A stretch of DNA of 64,000 bases from Myxococcota bacterium (GCA_041389495.1 JAWKRT010000003.1:372001-436000), one strand, 5' to 3'. Counted from the stretch's first letter, positions 24,789 to 33,825 are shown. A program made the numbers and translations. The notes: generated by a model from the letters alone, not told the origin.

Positions 24789-24845
24789 CGACGGGCCGAC
24801 CTCGGCGCGCGAGGGACGGATCGTTCCTCCTGCGGCGTCGAGGCA

Positions 24846-24862
24846 TTCCAGATCGAAAGCCG
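24846..24862 (-). promoter_or_regulatory. Flagellar 17-bp upstream element, copy C
   Basis: The minus strand reads CGGCTTTCGATCTGGAA, 13 of 17 to the consensus with the core TTTCGATCTG intact. It ends 68 bp upstream of the sigma-54 promoter at 24931. A separate inverted repeat GTGCGT/ACGCAC follows at 24863-24879. Confidence 0.5.
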
Positions 24863-24930
24863 GTGCGTGCGGAACGCACGGCGGCGAGGTCGCGACGCCG
24901 CTCGTTCGGGTGCGAGTGCCGCTCCGCCTC

Positions 24931-24946
24931 TGGCACCGATGTTGCT
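24931..24946 (+). promoter_or_regulatory. Sigma-54 promoter of the flagellin-glycosylation operon
   Basis: TGGCAC-CGATG-TTGCT fits the TGGCAC-N5-TTGCW consensus perfectly. The start near 24957 leaves a leader of about 64 bases before the dehydratase gene. Flagellin glycosylation is therefore timed with late flagellar genes. Confidence 0.9.
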
Positions 24947-25020
24947 AACCGCTCTCCCGACGGCTCCGGCCGCCGGCGCGTCGCGCGTCCGGCCGAGGGC
25001 CCTCGCAGGAGGGAGCGGGC

Positions 25021-26043
25021 ATGTCTTCTCGGCTGGGTCACGTCCTCATCACCGGCGGCACGGGCTCGTTCGGGCGCGCGTTCGTCGCGAGCGTGCTCGA
25101 GCGCGGCCTCGCCGACGTCGTGCGCATCTACAGCCGCGACGAGTGGAAGCAGGGCGAGATGGCGGCGCAGTTCCAGCACGACGCGCGGCTGCGCTTCCTG
25201 CTCGGCGACGTCCGCGATCGCGAGCGGCTCGCGCGCGCGATGGACGGCGTCGACGTCGTCGTGCACGCGGCGGCGCTCAAGCAGGTGCCGAGCTGCGAGT
25301 ACAACCCGGCCGAGGCGGTGCGCACCAACGTCGACGGCGCGCAGAACGTGATCGACGCCGCGATCACCGCCGGTGTCGCGCGCACGGTGGCGCTCTCGAC
25401 CGACAAGGCCGTGAACCCCATCAACATCTACGGCGCGACGAAGCTGTGCGCCGAGAAGCTCTTCGCGCAGGGCGGCGTCTATGCCGGAAACCGCCCGTCG
25501 CGCTTCGCGTGCGTCCGCTACGGCAACGTCGTCGGCACGCGCGGCAGCGTGATCCCGCTGTTCGTCGAGCAGGCGAAGTCGGGCGTCGTCACGATCACCG
25601 ATCCCAAGATGACGCGCTTCTGGATCTCGCTCGAGCAGGCCGTGGAGTTCGTGCTCGACGCGATCGAGAACATGCAGGGGGGCGAGATCTTCGTGCCCAA
25701 GATCCCGAGCATGCGCATCGTCGACCTCGCGCGCGCGATCGCCCCCGACGCGGTGCTCAAGTGCGTGGGGCGCCGGCCGGGGGAGAAGCTGCACGAGCTC
25801 CTGCTGAGCGCCGAGGAGTCGCCGCTCGTGCGCGAGCACCGGCACCACTACGTGATCGGCGGCAAGCATCGCAACGCCGGCCGCGCCGTCGCCGAGGGCT
25901 TCACGTACGCGAGCCACACGAACGACCAGTGGATCGGCGTCGACCACATCCGCGCGCTCGTCGACCGCTGGCGCGGCAGCGATCACGCACGCGTCGCCGC
26001 GACGGGGTCCGGCGCGTCGACGGCGCCGATCGCGACGTCCTAG
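25021..26043 (+). CDS. pseB: UDP-GlcNAc 4,6-dehydratase, PseB-like
   Basis: A 340-residue short-chain dehydrogenase-fold enzyme. TGGTGSFG (residues 12-19) is the NAD(P)-binding loop. STDKAVNPINIYGATK is the PseB/FlaA1 catalytic region, in which DK replaces the usual YxxxK. This family makes the 4-keto-6-deoxy sugar that starts pseudaminic acid (or bacillosamine-type) synthesis on flagellin. The start is ATG 25021 after AGGAGGGAG. The other pse genes (pseC, F, G, H, I) are not in the window, so the product sugar is uncertain. Confidence 0.88.
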   Translation: MSSRLGHVLITGGTGSFGRAFVASVLERGLADVVRIYSRDEWKQGEMAAQFQHDARLRFLLGDVRDRERLARAMDGVDVVVHAAALKQVPSCEYNPAEAVRTNVDGAQNVIDAAITAGVARTVALSTDKAVNPINIYGATKLCAEKLFAQGGVYAGNRPSRFACVRYGNVVGTRGSVIPLFVEQAKSGVVTITDPKMTRFWISLEQAVEFVLDAIENMQGGEIFVPKIPSMRIVDLARAIAPDAVLKCVGRRPGEKLHELLLSAEESPLVREHRHHYVIGGKHRNAGRAVAEGFTYASHTNDQWIGVDHIRALVDRWRGSDHARVAATGSGASTAPIATS

Positions 26044-26047
26044 CCCC

Positions 26048-28420
26048 GTGCCGTCGCCCGGCTCGGATGCGTGCGCGGAGGACGGCGGCGCGTCGGGCGC
26101 GGTCGCGCCCGCGCCGTTCCGTCTCTTCTGCGTCTTCCACGCGAACCTCGACTTCTCGGCGATCCCGGACGCCGACGTGCCGGTCGTACTCGAGCGCTGC
26201 TACGCGCGGCTGCTCGACGCGGTCGAGCGCGAGGGCCTCCCGATCGGTCTCGAGATGCCGGCGCGCACGCTCGCGCGCATCGCGCGCGAGGAGCCCGACC
26301 TGCACAAGCGGCTCGCCGCGCTCGCCGAGCGCGGCCTGCTCGAGCTCGTCGGCTCGGGACGCGCGCAGGTCGTGGGGCCGCTCGCGCCGGTCGACGTGAA
26401 CCGCGCGAACCTCGCGCTCGGATCGCGCGCGTACCGCGAGCTCGCGGGTGCCGTGCCGACGACCTGGTTCGCGAACGAGCAGACCTTCTCGCCCGGCCTC
26501 GCCGCGCTCTACCGCGAGGTGGGGGCGCGGGCGCTCGTCGTCGAGTGGAACAACCCGGCCTCGCAGCGCCCCGAGCTCCGCGCGCTTCGCGCGCGCCCGG
26601 CGCGCATCGCGACGGGCGACGACGCGACGCTCGCGCTGCTCTGGAACGACTGCGTGCTGTTCCAGCGCCTGCAGCGCGCCGCGCACGGCGACGTCCCCGA
26701 GCGCGACTACCTCGAGGCCGTGATGCGGGAGGTCGCGCGCGCACCGGGCGGTCGCCTGTGCGCGTACGGCGGCGATCTCGAGATCTTCGACTACCGGCCC
26801 GGGGGCGCGGCGCCGCGCGGCGCCGAGGACGGCGTCGAGATCGAGCGCGTCGTGCGGATGCTCGGCGCGCTCGCGCGCGATCCGCGCATCCGCCTCGTGC
26901 TCCCGCGCGACGTCGCGGACGACGACCCGGGCCCGGTCGTCGAGCTCGCGAGCGCGCAGGATCCCGTGCCGTGCAAGAAGCAGCCCCGCTACAACCCGAC
27001 GCGCTGGCTCGTCTCGGGTCCGGATGCCCTCGCGACGAACACGCGCTGCCACCGGCTGCGCCGCGACCTGCGGGCCGCCGAGGCATGCGGGCGCGTCGCG
27101 CGCGGCTCGCTCGACGCGGCGCTCGTCGACGCGTGGCGCAGCGATCTGCGCACGCGCACGACCGAGGAGAAGCGCGCGGGGATGCGCGAGAGCGCGGCCG
27201 CGCTCGGCGCGACGTTGCGCGCGCGCCTCGAGGGCGCGGTGCCCGCCCTCGCGCGCGGCGAGGTCGCGCGGCTGCACAACCCGTGGCGCGACGCGTGGGA
27301 GCGCGAGATCGTCGAGCTCGAGGTGCGCTTCCGGGCGGGCGTCGCGTTCGGCGCGCGCGTGCTCGCGCAGCCTCCGGCGTGCCTCGGCGAGGGAGATGCG
27401 CAGGTCGACGTCCTCGATCGCCACCGCGACGGGAGTCTCCGCCGCGTGCGGCTCGTGCTCGCGCCGCGGCTCGATGCGGGCGAGAGCGTCGCGATCGGTC
27501 TCGCGCCGTGCGCGCGCGGCGAGGCCGCACCGCCGCCGGCGCCCGACGCCGCGGCGCTCGACACGGCGAGCGTGCGTGCGCGCTTCCTCCCGCACCGCGG
27601 CGGCGCGCTCGCCTCGCTCGCCTTCCCCGCGCTCGGCGCGTCGCCGCTCGTCGGCACGCTCCCGCACGGGAGCTTCGACGCGATCGCGTTCACGCCGGAC
27701 TTCTACTCGGGGCACGTCGTGCTCGAGGCGGGCGCGGGCGGCAAGTGCACGACGCTCGCCGCCGCCGAGCGCACCGACGTCGCGAGCGACGGCGTGCTGC
27801 GCGGCGAGTGCGCGTTCTCGGTGCGCACACCGGTCGGCCTCTGGCGCACGCGCTACCGCGCGTACCGCTACCGCGCGCGACTCGACGTCGTCCACGAGCT
27901 CGAGCTGCGCGACGTCGACGTGCGATCCCTGCGCCTCGGGATCGCGACGCTCCTTCCCGCGGCGTTCGACCGTCGCACGCTTCGTCTGCGCGCCGTGAAC
28001 GGCGGCGACGTCGTCGAGGAGCACGCGATCGCGCGGGGCGCGCGCATCGAGCAGGGCCGCGCCGTCTCGTCGACGGTCTCGGCGACCTCGTGCCTCGGTG
28101 CGACGGAGGGCTGGGTGTCGCTCGGCGACGCCGTCCGCGGCGTCGCCGTCGTCGGGGATCGCGCCGCCGTCGCCGTCGCGCCGATGCTCGACGTCTGCGA
28201 CGTCGACGAGAGCTTCTTCGCGCGCATCTCGCACAGCGCGGCCGAGACCGACGACACGACGTGCCCGGGCCAGGGCTACCGCCGCGGCGCGTTCCGCTTC
28301 CCGTTCGCGCTGCTCGGTCACGCGGGCGGCGTCGACGTCGTGCGGCGCACGGCGCGCGCGATCGACCGCGGTCTCGTCGTGCGCCACCGGGGCGGCGTGG
28401 AGATCCTCGGTGGGCTCTGA
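26048..28420 (+). CDS. GH57-like glycoside hydrolase-fold protein in the glycosylation operon
   Basis: A 790-residue protein. The N-terminal half looks like a family 57 glycoside hydrolase: FHANLDFSAIP (motif 1 region), WFANEQTFSP with Glu144 at the expected nucleophile position, and AYGGDLEIFDY with Asp243 near the expected acid/base. The C-terminal half (about 510-790) is beta-rich, like sugar-binding or mannosidase-type sandwich domains. There is no signal peptide, so it acts in the cytoplasm. The start is GTG 26048, four bases after pseB. Between pseB and maf, a role in making or trimming the flagellin glycan is a reasonable inference. The substrate is unknown. Confidence 0.6.
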   Translation: MPSPGSDACAEDGGASGAVAPAPFRLFCVFHANLDFSAIPDADVPVVLERCYARLLDAVEREGLPIGLEMPARTLARIAREEPDLHKRLAALAERGLLELVGSGRAQVVGPLAPVDVNRANLALGSRAYRELAGAVPTTWFANEQTFSPGLAALYREVGARALVVEWNNPASQRPELRALRARPARIATGDDATLALLWNDCVLFQRLQRAAHGDVPERDYLEAVMREVARAPGGRLCAYGGDLEIFDYRPGGAAPRGAEDGVEIERVVRMLGALARDPRIRLVLPRDVADDDPGPVVELASAQDPVPCKKQPRYNPTRWLVSGPDALATNTRCHRLRRDLRAAEACGRVARGSLDAALVDAWRSDLRTRTTEEKRAGMRESAAALGATLRARLEGAVPALARGEVARLHNPWRDAWEREIVELEVRFRAGVAFGARVLAQPPACLGEGDAQVDVLDRHRDGSLRRVRLVLAPRLDAGESVAIGLAPCARGEAAPPPAPDAAALDTASVRARFLPHRGGALASLAFPALGASPLVGTLPHGSFDAIAFTPDFYSGHVVLEAGAGGKCTTLAAAERTDVASDGVLRGECAFSVRTPVGLWRTRYRAYRYRARLDVVHELELRDVDVRSLRLGIATLLPAAFDRRTLRLRAVNGGDVVEEHAIARGARIEQGRAVSSTVSATSCLGATEGWVSLGDAVRGVAVVGDRAAVAVAPMLDVCDVDESFFARISHSAAETDDTTCPGQGYRRGAFRFPFALLGHAGGVDVVRRTARAIDRGLVVRHRGGVEILGGL

Positions 28421-30365
28421 CGACGCGCTCGAACGCCTGCGCCGCGCGCACCCCGCGCTCGCTGCGCGCGTGCTGGCGAGCGACGCGAGCGGCGTCGAGG
28501 TCGGCGTGGCGCGCGACGGGGGCGCGACGCTCGCGGAAGCGGGGCGCCGCTGGGCGTCGGCCTACGCCCCGCTCGACGAGGCTCGCCGCTGGGTCGACGC
28601 GCTCGGCGAGGGTGCGGACGTCGCGGTCGTGCTCGGGCTCGGCGCCGCGCACCACGTCGACGCGCTGCTCGCGCGCGGCGCCGGCTGCGTGCTCGTGCTC
28701 GAGCCGAGCGCGGCGCGCCTGCGCGCGCTGCTCGAGCACGGCGGCGCGCTCGCCTGGCTCGACGACGAGCGCGTCGACCTCGCGCTCGACGCGGCGGGGC
28801 TCGCGCGCGCCTTCGCAGCCCGGTATGCGCCGGGCATGTCGGTGCGCGTGTTCGCGCATCCGGTGCTCGAGAAGCACGACCCGGAGGAGGCGGGCGCCGT
28901 GCTCCGCCGCATCGCGGAGATCAAGAGCGCGAGGGACGTCGTCGAGCGCACGCGCGTGTGGAAGAGCGCCGAGTGGCTCGCGCAGACCGCGCGCAACACC
29001 GCGCGCATGCTCGAGAGCCACGACTTCGCCGAGCTCGCGGGCGCGTTCGCGGGGCGGCCCGCCGTCGTGGTCGCCGCCGGGCCGTCGCTCGACAAGCAGC
29101 TCGCTCTCCTCGCGGAGTACCGCGACCGCGTGCTCGTGATCGCGATCGGGCAGACGCTGCGTGTCCTGCGCGCCGCGGGCATCGAGCCCGACCTCGTCCA
29201 CGTGCTCGAGGCGCAGGACGTGGTGCACCAGCTCACCGGCGCGGGCTCCACCGACGACGTCGATCTCGTCGTGTCACCGAATGCGCATCCCGGGCTCTAC
29301 GAGGTGCCGGTGCGTCGGCGCTTCGTCGCCTACGCGGCGCCCCACCGCTTCGCCGGCTGGGTGCGCGACCAGGTCGCGCACTGGCGGCCGGTCGAGTCGG
29401 GCGCGTCGGTCTCGCTCTCGGCGGTCGCGCTCGCGGGCGCGCTCGGCGCGCGGCCCGTGCTCGTGATCGGCCAGGATCTCGCGTTCACGGGCGGTCGCAC
29501 CTACGCCGCGCACTCGCTCTACGAGGGCGTCGGCGCGCGCGCGGACGGGCAGGGGCGCGTGAGGCTCTCGAACGTTCGCGCGAAGGCGGAGCTGTTCGGC
29601 ATCCCGTCCGACGACGACGTCTTCGAGGAGGCGCGCTGGGTCGACGGGTGGGACGGAGAAAAGGTCCTGACGACGGCCTCTTACGCGACGTTCATCGAGG
29701 AGTACACGACGGCGGCCGCGGCGCTCGCGGGGGCCGGGACGCGGCTCGTGAACTGCACGGAAGGAGGCGCCCACCTCCCCGGCGTCGAGCACGCCCGGTT
29801 CGCCGACGAGCTCGCGCGCCACGCGCGCGAGCGCTTCGACGCGCGCGCGGTCGTCGACGCGTGCGCGCAGCCACCGCCCGCGGATGCGCGCGCGCGGCTC
29901 GCGCGCGGGATCGGACGCGCGCGTGCGCGATTGCGCACGCTCGCACGCACGGCCGAGCGCGGCCGGCGCGCCGTCGAGCGCGTCCTCCCGCACGCGGATC
30001 GCCCGCGCGCGCAGGACGCGCCCGAGCTCGAACGCATCGCCCGGCTCGAGCGCGCGGCGCGGCGCGGGCTCGGCGCGCTCGACTGGCTCGACGACCTCGT
30101 GCGTCCGCACCTGCACGACGTCCGTCTCGCGCTCCACCGCACCGAGGAGCGCGAGCTCGCACTCGCCGAGGCGCTCGCGCTCTCGGGCGGGCTGTTCGCG
30201 GCGCTCGAGCACGCGATCGCGTCTGCGCGCGCGACGCTCGACGAGGTCGAGGCGGGGCTCGCGCGGGCAACGCAGACCGGGAGCGCGCCCGCCGCGGAGC
30301 GCCGCACTGCGGGCGCGCACGGCGTGGATGTCGAGCGCCGCGCGGCGCGCGCACGCGACGCCTAG
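28410..30365 (+). CDS. maf: Motility accessory factor Maf, flagellin glycosyltransferase
   Basis: About 651 residues. The central part has the Maf/DUF115 signature VVVAAGPSLDKQLALLAEY, then AAGIEPDLVHVLEAQD, then a later VLVIGQDLAFTGG. Maf proteins transfer nonulosonic acids such as pseudaminic acid to Ser/Thr of flagellin in the cytoplasm before export. The C-terminal 150 residues are a long Arg-rich helical region. The start is GTG 28410, overlapping the GH57-like gene by 11 bases. It is the last gene of the operon before a 7-bp hairpin. Confidence 0.88.
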   Translation: MGSDDALERLRRAHPALAARVLASDASGVEVGVARDGGATLAEAGRRWASAYAPLDEARRWVDALGEGADVAVVLGLGAAHHVDALLARGAGCVLVLEPSAARLRALLEHGGALAWLDDERVDLALDAAGLARAFAARYAPGMSVRVFAHPVLEKHDPEEAGAVLRRIAEIKSARDVVERTRVWKSAEWLAQTARNTARMLESHDFAELAGAFAGRPAVVVAAGPSLDKQLALLAEYRDRVLVIAIGQTLRVLRAAGIEPDLVHVLEAQDVVHQLTGAGSTDDVDLVVSPNAHPGLYEVPVRRRFVAYAAPHRFAGWVRDQVAHWRPVESGASVSLSAVALAGALGARPVLVIGQDLAFTGGRTYAAHSLYEGVGARADGQGRVRLSNVRAKAELFGIPSDDDVFEEARWVDGWDGEKVLTTASYATFIEEYTTAAAALAGAGTRLVNCTEGGAHLPGVEHARFADELARHARERFDARAVVDACAQPPPADARARLARGIGRARARLRTLARTAERGRRAVERVLPHADRPRAQDAPELERIARLERAARRGLGALDWLDDLVRPHLHDVRLALHRTEERELALAEALALSGGLFAALEHAIASARATLDEVEAGLARATQTGSAPAAERRTAGAHGVDVERRAARARDA

Positions 30366-30372
30366 CGAGCCG

Positions 30373-30393
30373 CGCGGGCGTTCTCGGCCCGCG
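30373..30393 (+). terminator. GC hairpin after maf
   Basis: CGCGGGC (30373-30379) and GCCCGCG (30387-30393) pair perfectly around a seven-base loop. No T-run follows. It may end the glycosylation operon before the next sigma-54 promoter. Confidence 0.4.
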
Positions 30394-30428
30394 AGGCCCC
30401 GGTCGGCGTTGCAGCTCGCACGCGGCGC

Positions 30429-30445
30429 GTGCAGATCGAAACGCG
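30429..30445 (-). promoter_or_regulatory. Flagellar 17-bp upstream element, copy D1
   Basis: The minus strand reads CGCGTTTCGATCTGCAC, the full consensus. A degenerate, one-base-shorter copy (CGCGTGCGAGCTGCAA on the minus strand) lies at 30409-30424, about 20 bp away. D1 ends 50 bp upstream of the sigma-54 promoter at 30496. Confidence 0.65.
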
Positions 30446-30495
30446 ACACGTCCCGGATCTTCCCGCCTCGCGCCTTCCTGCCGGCCTCCTGCGTC

Positions 30496-30511
30496 TGGCA
30501 TGCCGCTTGCT
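30496..30511 (+). promoter_or_regulatory. Sigma-54 promoter of the PilZ-regulator operon
   Basis: TGGCAT-GCCGC-TTGCT: GG and GC sit at the exact -24/-12 spacing, and only the last base of TGGCAC differs. The start near 30522 gives a leader of about 60 bases before GTG 30582. Confidence 0.85.
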
Positions 30512-30581
30512 CCCGGTCGGGCTCGCGCCGTGCGCCGCGCGCGCGGACGCGAGCGCGCGCCATCGCGCGCCGGGAGGAGCC

Positions 30582-31226
30582 GTGGAAGTCGAGCACAACG
30601 GATCGCGGGTCGAGGTCGCGCCGGGCGCGACGGCGACGCTGGGCGAGCTCTACGAGCTCTGCTGCGCGAGCGATGCGACGCCGCGCGTGCTGCAGCGCGT
30701 GTGCGTCGACGGGAGCGAGCTCGACGAGTCGGAGTGGGAGGCGTCGCGCGACCGCGCGAGCGGCGGCGTGCGCCGCATCGAGATCGAGACGCGAACGCTC
30801 GGCGAGGCCGCGCGCGCGAGCCTCGTGCACGCGCGCGCGTACTGCGACCCGGTCGCGAGCGCGGCGCTCGCCGTGGCCGCCGGCCTGCGCGACGGGCGCC
30901 GCGCCGAGGCGATGCAGACCTACGCCCACCTCCTCGATGCGCTCGGGGTGCTCGGGGGGACGCTCGCCGCGGCGGGCCAGGCGCTCGCGGTCGAGCACGC
31001 GGGATCGGGAGCGCGCGATCCGGGCGACGCGCTCCGCGGGTGCGAGGACGAGCTGCTCCCGCACCTCCAGTCCCTGCTCGCCGCGCAGGAAGCGGACGAC
31101 GAGCTCGGCATCGCGGACGTGCTCGAGTACGAGGTCGCGCCGCTCGTGCGCGCCTGGGCCGCGCGCGCCGACGCGCTGGCCGATGCGCTCGCGGCCGGGC
31201 CGCGGCCCGAAGGAGGTTCCCGATGA
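30582..31226 (+). CDS. Unknown protein, first gene of a sigma-54 operon
   Basis: A 214-residue protein of no family I recognise. The first 65 residues look beta-strand-rich (VEVEHNGSRVEVAPGATATL); the rest is helical. It has no signal peptide or membrane segment. GTG 30582 follows GGGAGGAG. A longer frame from 30429 would begin upstream of the promoter, so it is rejected. It is translationally coupled to the PilZ gene (ATGA overlap). A role in flagellar assembly or c-di-GMP control is suggested by context only. Confidence 0.7.
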   Translation: MEVEHNGSRVEVAPGATATLGELYELCCASDATPRVLQRVCVDGSELDESEWEASRDRASGGVRRIEIETRTLGEAARASLVHARAYCDPVASAALAVAAGLRDGRRAEAMQTYAHLLDALGVLGGTLAAAGQALAVEHAGSGARDPGDALRGCEDELLPHLQSLLAAQEADDELGIADVLEYEVAPLVRAWAARADALADALAAGPRPEGGSR

Positions 31227-31750
31227 CGGACGGTGCCGAGAAGCGAACGCTCTTCCGCATGTCGGTCGAGCTCCCGATCCGCCATCGCCTCGCGACCGAG
31301 GCGGAGATCGCCGCGCTCGAGGCGCAGACCGAGGCGCGCGCGTCGGCCCCCAAGTCGACGCTCGATCCGGAGCTCACCGACACGATCGCGCGGCTCGAGC
31401 GCAAGCTCGACCTCTTGCTCGCGCTCGTCGCGCCCGACCGCTTCGCCGAGCCGCTGATGCCGCACGCGATGCGGCGCGCCGAGCTGTCGGGCTCGGGGTG
31501 CTCGTTCCGCGTCGGCGAGCGCGTCGACGTCGGCCGCCGCGTCGTGTGCGAGATGCTGCTTCCCGAGAAGCCGCCGCACTCGATGCGCGTGACCGCGCGC
31601 GTCGTGTCGTGCACGCCGGTCGCGGGGAGTCGCGAGTTCCTGCTGGCGCTCGCGTTCGAGGCGATCGAGGAGCGCGAGCGCGACCGGATCGTGCGCTTCC
31701 TGAACCGGCGACAGATCGAAGAGCGACGCGCGGCCGGAGGAGAGGCGTGA
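31223..31750 (+). CDS. PilZ-domain c-di-GMP receptor
   Basis: A 175-residue protein. The N-terminus has RTLFR, fitting the RxxxR motif, and a later ELSGSG fits the second motif (D/N)xSxxG with Glu in first place. A short coiled coil (TDTIARLERKLDLLLALV) lies between them. PilZ proteins bind c-di-GMP and, as YcgR/FlgZ, slow the motor. Two GGDEF proteins in the window can make the ligand. The Asp/Asn to Glu change may weaken binding. ATG 31223 follows AAGGAGG. Confidence 0.82.
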   Translation: MTDGAEKRTLFRMSVELPIRHRLATEAEIAALEAQTEARASAPKSTLDPELTDTIARLERKLDLLLALVAPDRFAEPLMPHAMRRAELSGSGCSFRVGERVDVGRRVVCEMLLPEKPPHSMRVTARVVSCTPVAGSREFLLALAFEAIEERERDRIVRFLNRRQIEERRAAGGEA

Positions 31751-33825
31751 TGCGCCTCCTTCGCGCGGGCGCGCGCGCGGCGATCGCGGCGGCCCTGCTG
31801 GTCGTGCTCCCGCCGCTCGCCGCGCCGTCGCGCGCGGCGCTGGCAGACGAGATGGTCTCGTTCCCCGCGCGCCTGCTGCTGCCGCACGCGATCTACGACG
31901 AGCCGATCGATCCCGCGCCGCTCTGCCTTCCCGCCGTGCTCGCGCGGCGCGTCGCGCGGCGCGCGGAGCGGCTCGTCGCCGCACCGGTCGACCCCGACGT
32001 GGCCCGTCACTGGGTCGCGCTCTACGACCACAGCGGCGGGCGCGACGTGCTCGCGCGCTTCATCGCCGCGCGCGCGGCGCGCACGCCCGCGCAGATCCGC
32101 CAGTCGACGATCGCGCTCGACGAGCTGCGCGGCGACGTCGATCGCGAGCTGCGCGAGTGCGCGACGCTCGAGAGCGCGCGCATCCTGCTCTTCGAGCGGC
32201 GTCACGCCGACGCCGCAGCGCGCGCCGTGCAGGCGCTCGCCCTCTCGCGCACGCCGGAGCGTCGGCGCGCGGCCACCTTCTACCGGGGCGAGGCGCTCGC
32301 GCTCGCGGGGCGCGGCGACGAGGCCCTCCCGTTCCTCCGCGCGCTCGCCGGAGCGGACGACGACGCCGACCCGATCGCCGCCGCCGCGCGCGCGCGCATC
32401 GCCGCGCTCGAGCTCGCCGGCGACGTCGCGGGCGACGCGCGCGCGCAGGCGCGTGAGGCGCTCGAGTCGTCGGTCCTGCGCGCGCGCGCGATCGGCCTTC
32501 CGGTCGCGGCATTCGGGACGCGCGCCGTCGAGGCCGCACTCCGCGACGGCGACGAGCAGGGCCTGCGCGAGTGGATCGACGCGCTCACGAGCACACGCCT
32601 CCCGATCGAGGTCGGCGACTGGCTGCGCGTGCTCGAGGCCGACCTCGAGGTCGCCAAGGGCCACGTCACGACCGCGCGCGCGAAGTACGACGCGATCGCG
32701 CACGCGCGCGAGGGAAGCCCGATCGGCACGCTCGCCGCGCTGCGTTCGCTGCGCCACGCCGACCTGCGCCGGGGCGATCGCGAGATCGAGTGGCTGACGC
32801 GCACGGCGGCGTCCGCCGTCCCGCCGCTCTCGGGCTACGCGAAGCTCGTGCTCGCGCAGGCGTCGATCGCCGCCGGCGAGAAGGAGGCGGCGCTCGACCT
32901 GCTCTCGGCCGCCGTCTTCGAGCACCCGCGCGCGGACATCGCCCGGCCGATCGGCGACCTCGTCACGCAGCTCCTCGTCGAGCTCGTGCGCGCGGACGAC
33001 GGCGACACGTGCTCGCGCTCGCTCGAGCTCGCCGACTGGCGGCGCTCGCTGCTCGTCCAGGCGAGCACGCGCGTCGAGCCGTTCCTCGCGCTCGGCCGCT
33101 GCTACGAGCGCTTCGGTCTCGCGGCGGCCGCGGAGTCGCTGTACCGCGAGGTGCTGCGGCGCTTCGGGGCCGACGTCGCGCCCGCGCTCGCGCTCCCGCT
33201 CGCGCGGACGTCGCTCGCCCTCGGCGAAGTGGCGCGCGCGCGCACGGTGGCGGCGGCGCAGGCGCGCGCCGGCGGCCCGCAGCGCGCGGAGTGGGAGCTC
33301 CTGCTCGGGCGCAGTGCACTCGCGGAAGGCGATGCCGAGGCGGCGATCGCGACGCTCGTGCCGCTCGTCGAGCGCCGCGAGCCGGAGGGCGAGGCGCTGC
33401 TCGCCATCGTCGAGCTCGCGCGTGCGCTGCGGCCGCGAGGCGAGCTCGGCGCGCGCGGCGACCTGCTGGCCAACGCGCTGCTCGCGCTCACGCCCGCGCA
33501 GCGCGACGAATCGGCCGCGCTGCTCGCGCTCGAGCTCGCACACGCGCGCCGCGCCCTCGGGCGCGACGGGGACGCGCGGGCGCTCTACGACCTCGTCCTC
33601 GGGACGAGCGCGCGCGCCGGCGCGCGCGCCGAGGCGCTCTACTGGCGCGATGCGGGGGCGCGCGATCGCACGCGCGCACCGGCGCTGCGCGAGATCGCGC
33701 GCGCGCCGGAGACCCGCCCGTGGTCCGAGCTCGCGCGCACCACGCTCGACGTCTTCGACCTGCGCGCGCGGCTGCGCGCGGGCATGCCGAGCGTCGCTGA
33801 GTACTTCGCGGAGGCCGGGGGATGA
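31750..33825 (+). CDS. Periplasmic TPR-like helical-repeat protein
   Basis: A 691-residue protein. Residues 1-30 form a signal peptide (basic start, hydrophobic core, cleavage near RAALA). The remainder is a long array of degenerate helical hairpins of TPR/SEL1 type (for example LGRCYERFGLAAAAESLYREVL, LLGRSALAEGDAEAAIATL). I see no catalytic motif. It is probably a periplasmic scaffold for motor, rod or stator parts; this is inference from the flagellar operon. ATG 31750 overlaps the PilZ stop by one base. Confidence 0.7.
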   Translation: MRLLRAGARAAIAAALLVVLPPLAAPSRAALADEMVSFPARLLLPHAIYDEPIDPAPLCLPAVLARRVARRAERLVAAPVDPDVARHWVALYDHSGGRDVLARFIAARAARTPAQIRQSTIALDELRGDVDRELRECATLESARILLFERRHADAAARAVQALALSRTPERRRAATFYRGEALALAGRGDEALPFLRALAGADDDADPIAAAARARIAALELAGDVAGDARAQAREALESSVLRARAIGLPVAAFGTRAVEAALRDGDEQGLREWIDALTSTRLPIEVGDWLRVLEADLEVAKGHVTTARAKYDAIAHAREGSPIGTLAALRSLRHADLRRGDREIEWLTRTAASAVPPLSGYAKLVLAQASIAAGEKEAALDLLSAAVFEHPRADIARPIGDLVTQLLVELVRADDGDTCSRSLELADWRRSLLVQASTRVEPFLALGRCYERFGLAAAAESLYREVLRRFGADVAPALALPLARTSLALGEVARARTVAAAQARAGGPQRAEWELLLGRSALAEGDAEAAIATLVPLVERREPEGEALLAIVELARALRPRGELGARGDLLANALLALTPAQRDESAALLALELAHARRALGRDGDARALYDLVLGTSARAGARAEALYWRDAGARDRTRAPALREIARAPETRPWSELARTTLDVFDLRARLRAGMPSVAEYFAEAGG

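Noticed and set aside
24863..24879. Inverted repeat GTGCGT/ACGCAC before the pseB promoter
   Set aside because: It is short, GC-rich and not found at the other promoters, so I could not support it as a regulatory site.
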